Assembly (NCBI GenBank): GCA_964609965.1
Contig: CAZSTS010000003.1
Location: forward strand, 186,001-250,000
DNA length: 64,000 bases
Origin: JAHJDR01 sp964609965
Lineage (GTDB): Bacteria; UBA10199; JADGCS01
Direction of reading: 5' to 3'
In this document: in pieces, positions 62,814 to 64,000 of the stretch
Numbering within the stretch: position 1 is the stretch's first letter
Layout of the letters: each line of letters begins with the position of its first letter
Program-made: the position numbers and the translations under genes
Notes under the pieces: model-generated
The model's input: the letters and a program-made list of their open reading frames with translations, nothing else
The model's database searches: none
What the model was told of the DNA's origin: nothing

Positions 62814-64000
62814 TTATTTTTCCAATGCTACTACGTCTTCAGCTTTTATCACTTCGTTCGTGTCTTCAAACTTTGCCATTGTTCTCTCATCATCTAATTT
62901 AAGTAAAATCGTTTCAGCTGATCTTTCAATCTTGTTCAAGAAAGGTTTTGGGTAAATGCCAAGCCAGAAGATAAAGATCACAATCACAGCCATCACAAGA
63001 CATTCTCTCAAGTTGAGATCTTTTCCAAGTCCCTTTGTTTCTTTTGGTTTTCCAAAAAACACACGTTCAACAAGCCAGAGCATGTAAATAGCTCCTAAAA
63101 CCACTCCAGTTGCCCCGAGAATCGCGAACACGGGTTTTGTTTGATAAGTTCCGAGTAAAGTGAGGAATTCGCCAACAAAACCGTTTGTGAGCGGCACACC
63201 AATGGATGAGAGGGTCACAATAATAAAAAACACAGTGTACACAGGCATGGCCTTAGCAAGTCCTGAATAATCTTTGATCATGCGCGTGTGCGTTCTGTCG
63301 TAAAGCATTCCAATGAGAAGAAAGAGGGCGCCAGTTGAAATACCATGATTAAAAATTTGATACAGGCCACCTGTCATCCCTGTTTTATTCAGCGAGAACA
63401 AACCAATCATCACAAGTCCCATGTGCGACACAGATGAATAAGCGATAAGCTTTTTCATATCAGGCTGCACCATGGCAACAAGGGCACCGTAGATGACCCC
63501 AATGGCAGCGAGAATCATGAGATAGTTTTGAAGGTATTGCATGGCATCAGGAAAAAGAGGAATACCAAAGCGAAAGAAACCATACGTTCCCATTTTAAGC
63601 AAAATACCTGCTAGGATTACGGAACCTGCTGTGGGTGCTTGAACATGAGCGTCGGGCAACCACGTGTGAAAAGGAAACATAGGCACTTTAATCGCAAAGG
63701 CTAAAGCCATGGCCAAAAAGACCCAACACTGCGCACCAAAAGTGAGTCGGTAATTATAGAGTTCTAAGAGGTTAAAACTCTGTCCTGCTCTAAAATAGAG
63801 ATACAAAATAGCCACCAGCATGATCACAGAACCAAGCATGGTGTAGAGAAAGAATTTGAGAGAGGCATAAATACGGTTTTCACCACCCCAGACCCCAATG
63901 AGAAAATACATGGGGATGAGCATGATCTCCCAAAAGACATAGAATAAGAAGAGATCAAGCGCGCAAAAAACACCAATCATGCCAGTGAGCAGGAACATTA
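62814..64000 (-). CDS. nuoM: NADH-quinone oxidoreductase subunit M, 5' part cut by window
   Basis: The C-terminal 394 or more residues of NuoM; the start lies beyond position 64000 (the family has about 500 residues, so roughly 100 are missing). Blocks seen are FYVFWEIMLIPMYFLIGVWGG with the proton-pathway Glu, LGSVIMLVAILYLY, KVPMFPFHTWLPDAHVQAPTAGSVILAGILLKMGTYGF, KKLIAYSSVSHMG with a Lys, FNHGISTGALFLLIGMLY and GVPLTNGFVGEFL. The C-terminal 40 residues are hydrophilic and longer than usual (KIERSAETILLKLDDERTMAKFEDTNEVIKAEDVVALEK, read in parts). Confidence 0.95.
   Translation of the reverse strand, partial: MFLLTGMIGVFCALDLFLFYVFWEIMLIPMYFLIGVWGGENRIYASLKFFLYTMLGSVIMLVAILYLYFRAGQSFNLLELYNYRLTFGAQCWVFLAMALAFAIKVPMFPFHTWLPDAHVQAPTAGSVILAGILLKMGTYGFFRFGIPLFPDAMQYLQNYLMILAAIGVIYGALVAMVQPDMKKLIAYSSVSHMGLVMIGLFSLNKTGMTGGLYQIFNHGISTGALFLLIGMLYDRTHTRMIKDYSGLAKAMPVYTVFFIIVTLSSIGVPLTNGFVGEFLTLLGTYQTKPVFAILGATGVVLGAIYMLWLVERVFFGKPKETKGLGKDLNLRECLVMAVIVIFIFWLGIYPKPFLNKIERSAETILLKLDDERTMAKFEDTNEVIKAEDVVALEK

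Overview
The window looks like a chromosome segment of a Gram-negative bacterium of the old Deltaproteobacteria / Bdellovibrionota / Myxococcota type, at roughly 40 % GC by eye. The reasons are an outer-membrane beta-barrel protein, several lipoproteins, a PlsB-type acyltransferase, many NtrC-type sigma-54 activators, a TIGR02147-type regulator next to a lipoprotein, and a matrixin protease with a C-terminal membrane anchor. The exact lineage cannot be fixed from sequence alone. I saw no rRNA, tRNA, CRISPR array, prophage or complete insertion sequence.

Layout. 1-8000: a hotdog thioesterase, hisB, a threonine aldolase, and orphan proteins that include a possible zinc peptidase, a possible transglutaminase-fold protein and a pair of paralogs. 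8000-17300: an orphan glpB, then a signalling block made of a PAS histidine kinase, three NtrC-like proteins (two with degenerate receivers), a GIY-YIG remnant inside nested palindromes, a STAS protein, and a kinase-fold/GAF/PP2C phosphatase. 17300-32700: folC, a TPR protein, a 149-bp MITE-like element, a matrixin protease, murJ, a carotenoid-type membrane protein, an acyl-CoA carboxyltransferase, purC, purE, a dolichol-kinase-like protein, a Crp/Fnr regulator, nfnAB and a lone receiver. 32700-41100: an accessory stretch, nearly all minus strand, of orphan proteins including a zincin-like protein, a toxin-antitoxin-like pair, a His-rich secreted protein and a tandem paralog pair. 41400-58000: a TIGR02147 regulator with its lipoprotein, a HAD nucleotidase, a CNNM/CBS protein, a fadA-fadB beta-oxidation pair, a deoxynucleoside kinase with panB, a flippase-like membrane protein and a large PlsB-like protein. 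58000-64000: an XRE regulator with a clear promoter and operators, a beta-barrel protein with a structured 3' region, orphan proteins, nuoN and the C-terminal part of nuoM.

Three patterns run across the window and are not explained by the genes. (1) At least twelve intergenic sites hold degenerate tandem arrays with a strict 7-bp period. The unit differs from site to site, and most arrays start within a few bases of a stop codon. (2) A 16-bp palindrome built on GGACAC/GTGTCC half-sites occurs six times, upstream of five orphan genes. (3) Those orphan genes and their neighbours encode proteins without Sec signals, some with protease-like catalytic motifs or acidic Ala/Pro/Glu repeat linkers. 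They could be a lineage-specific, co-regulated effector-like set; that last point is inference.
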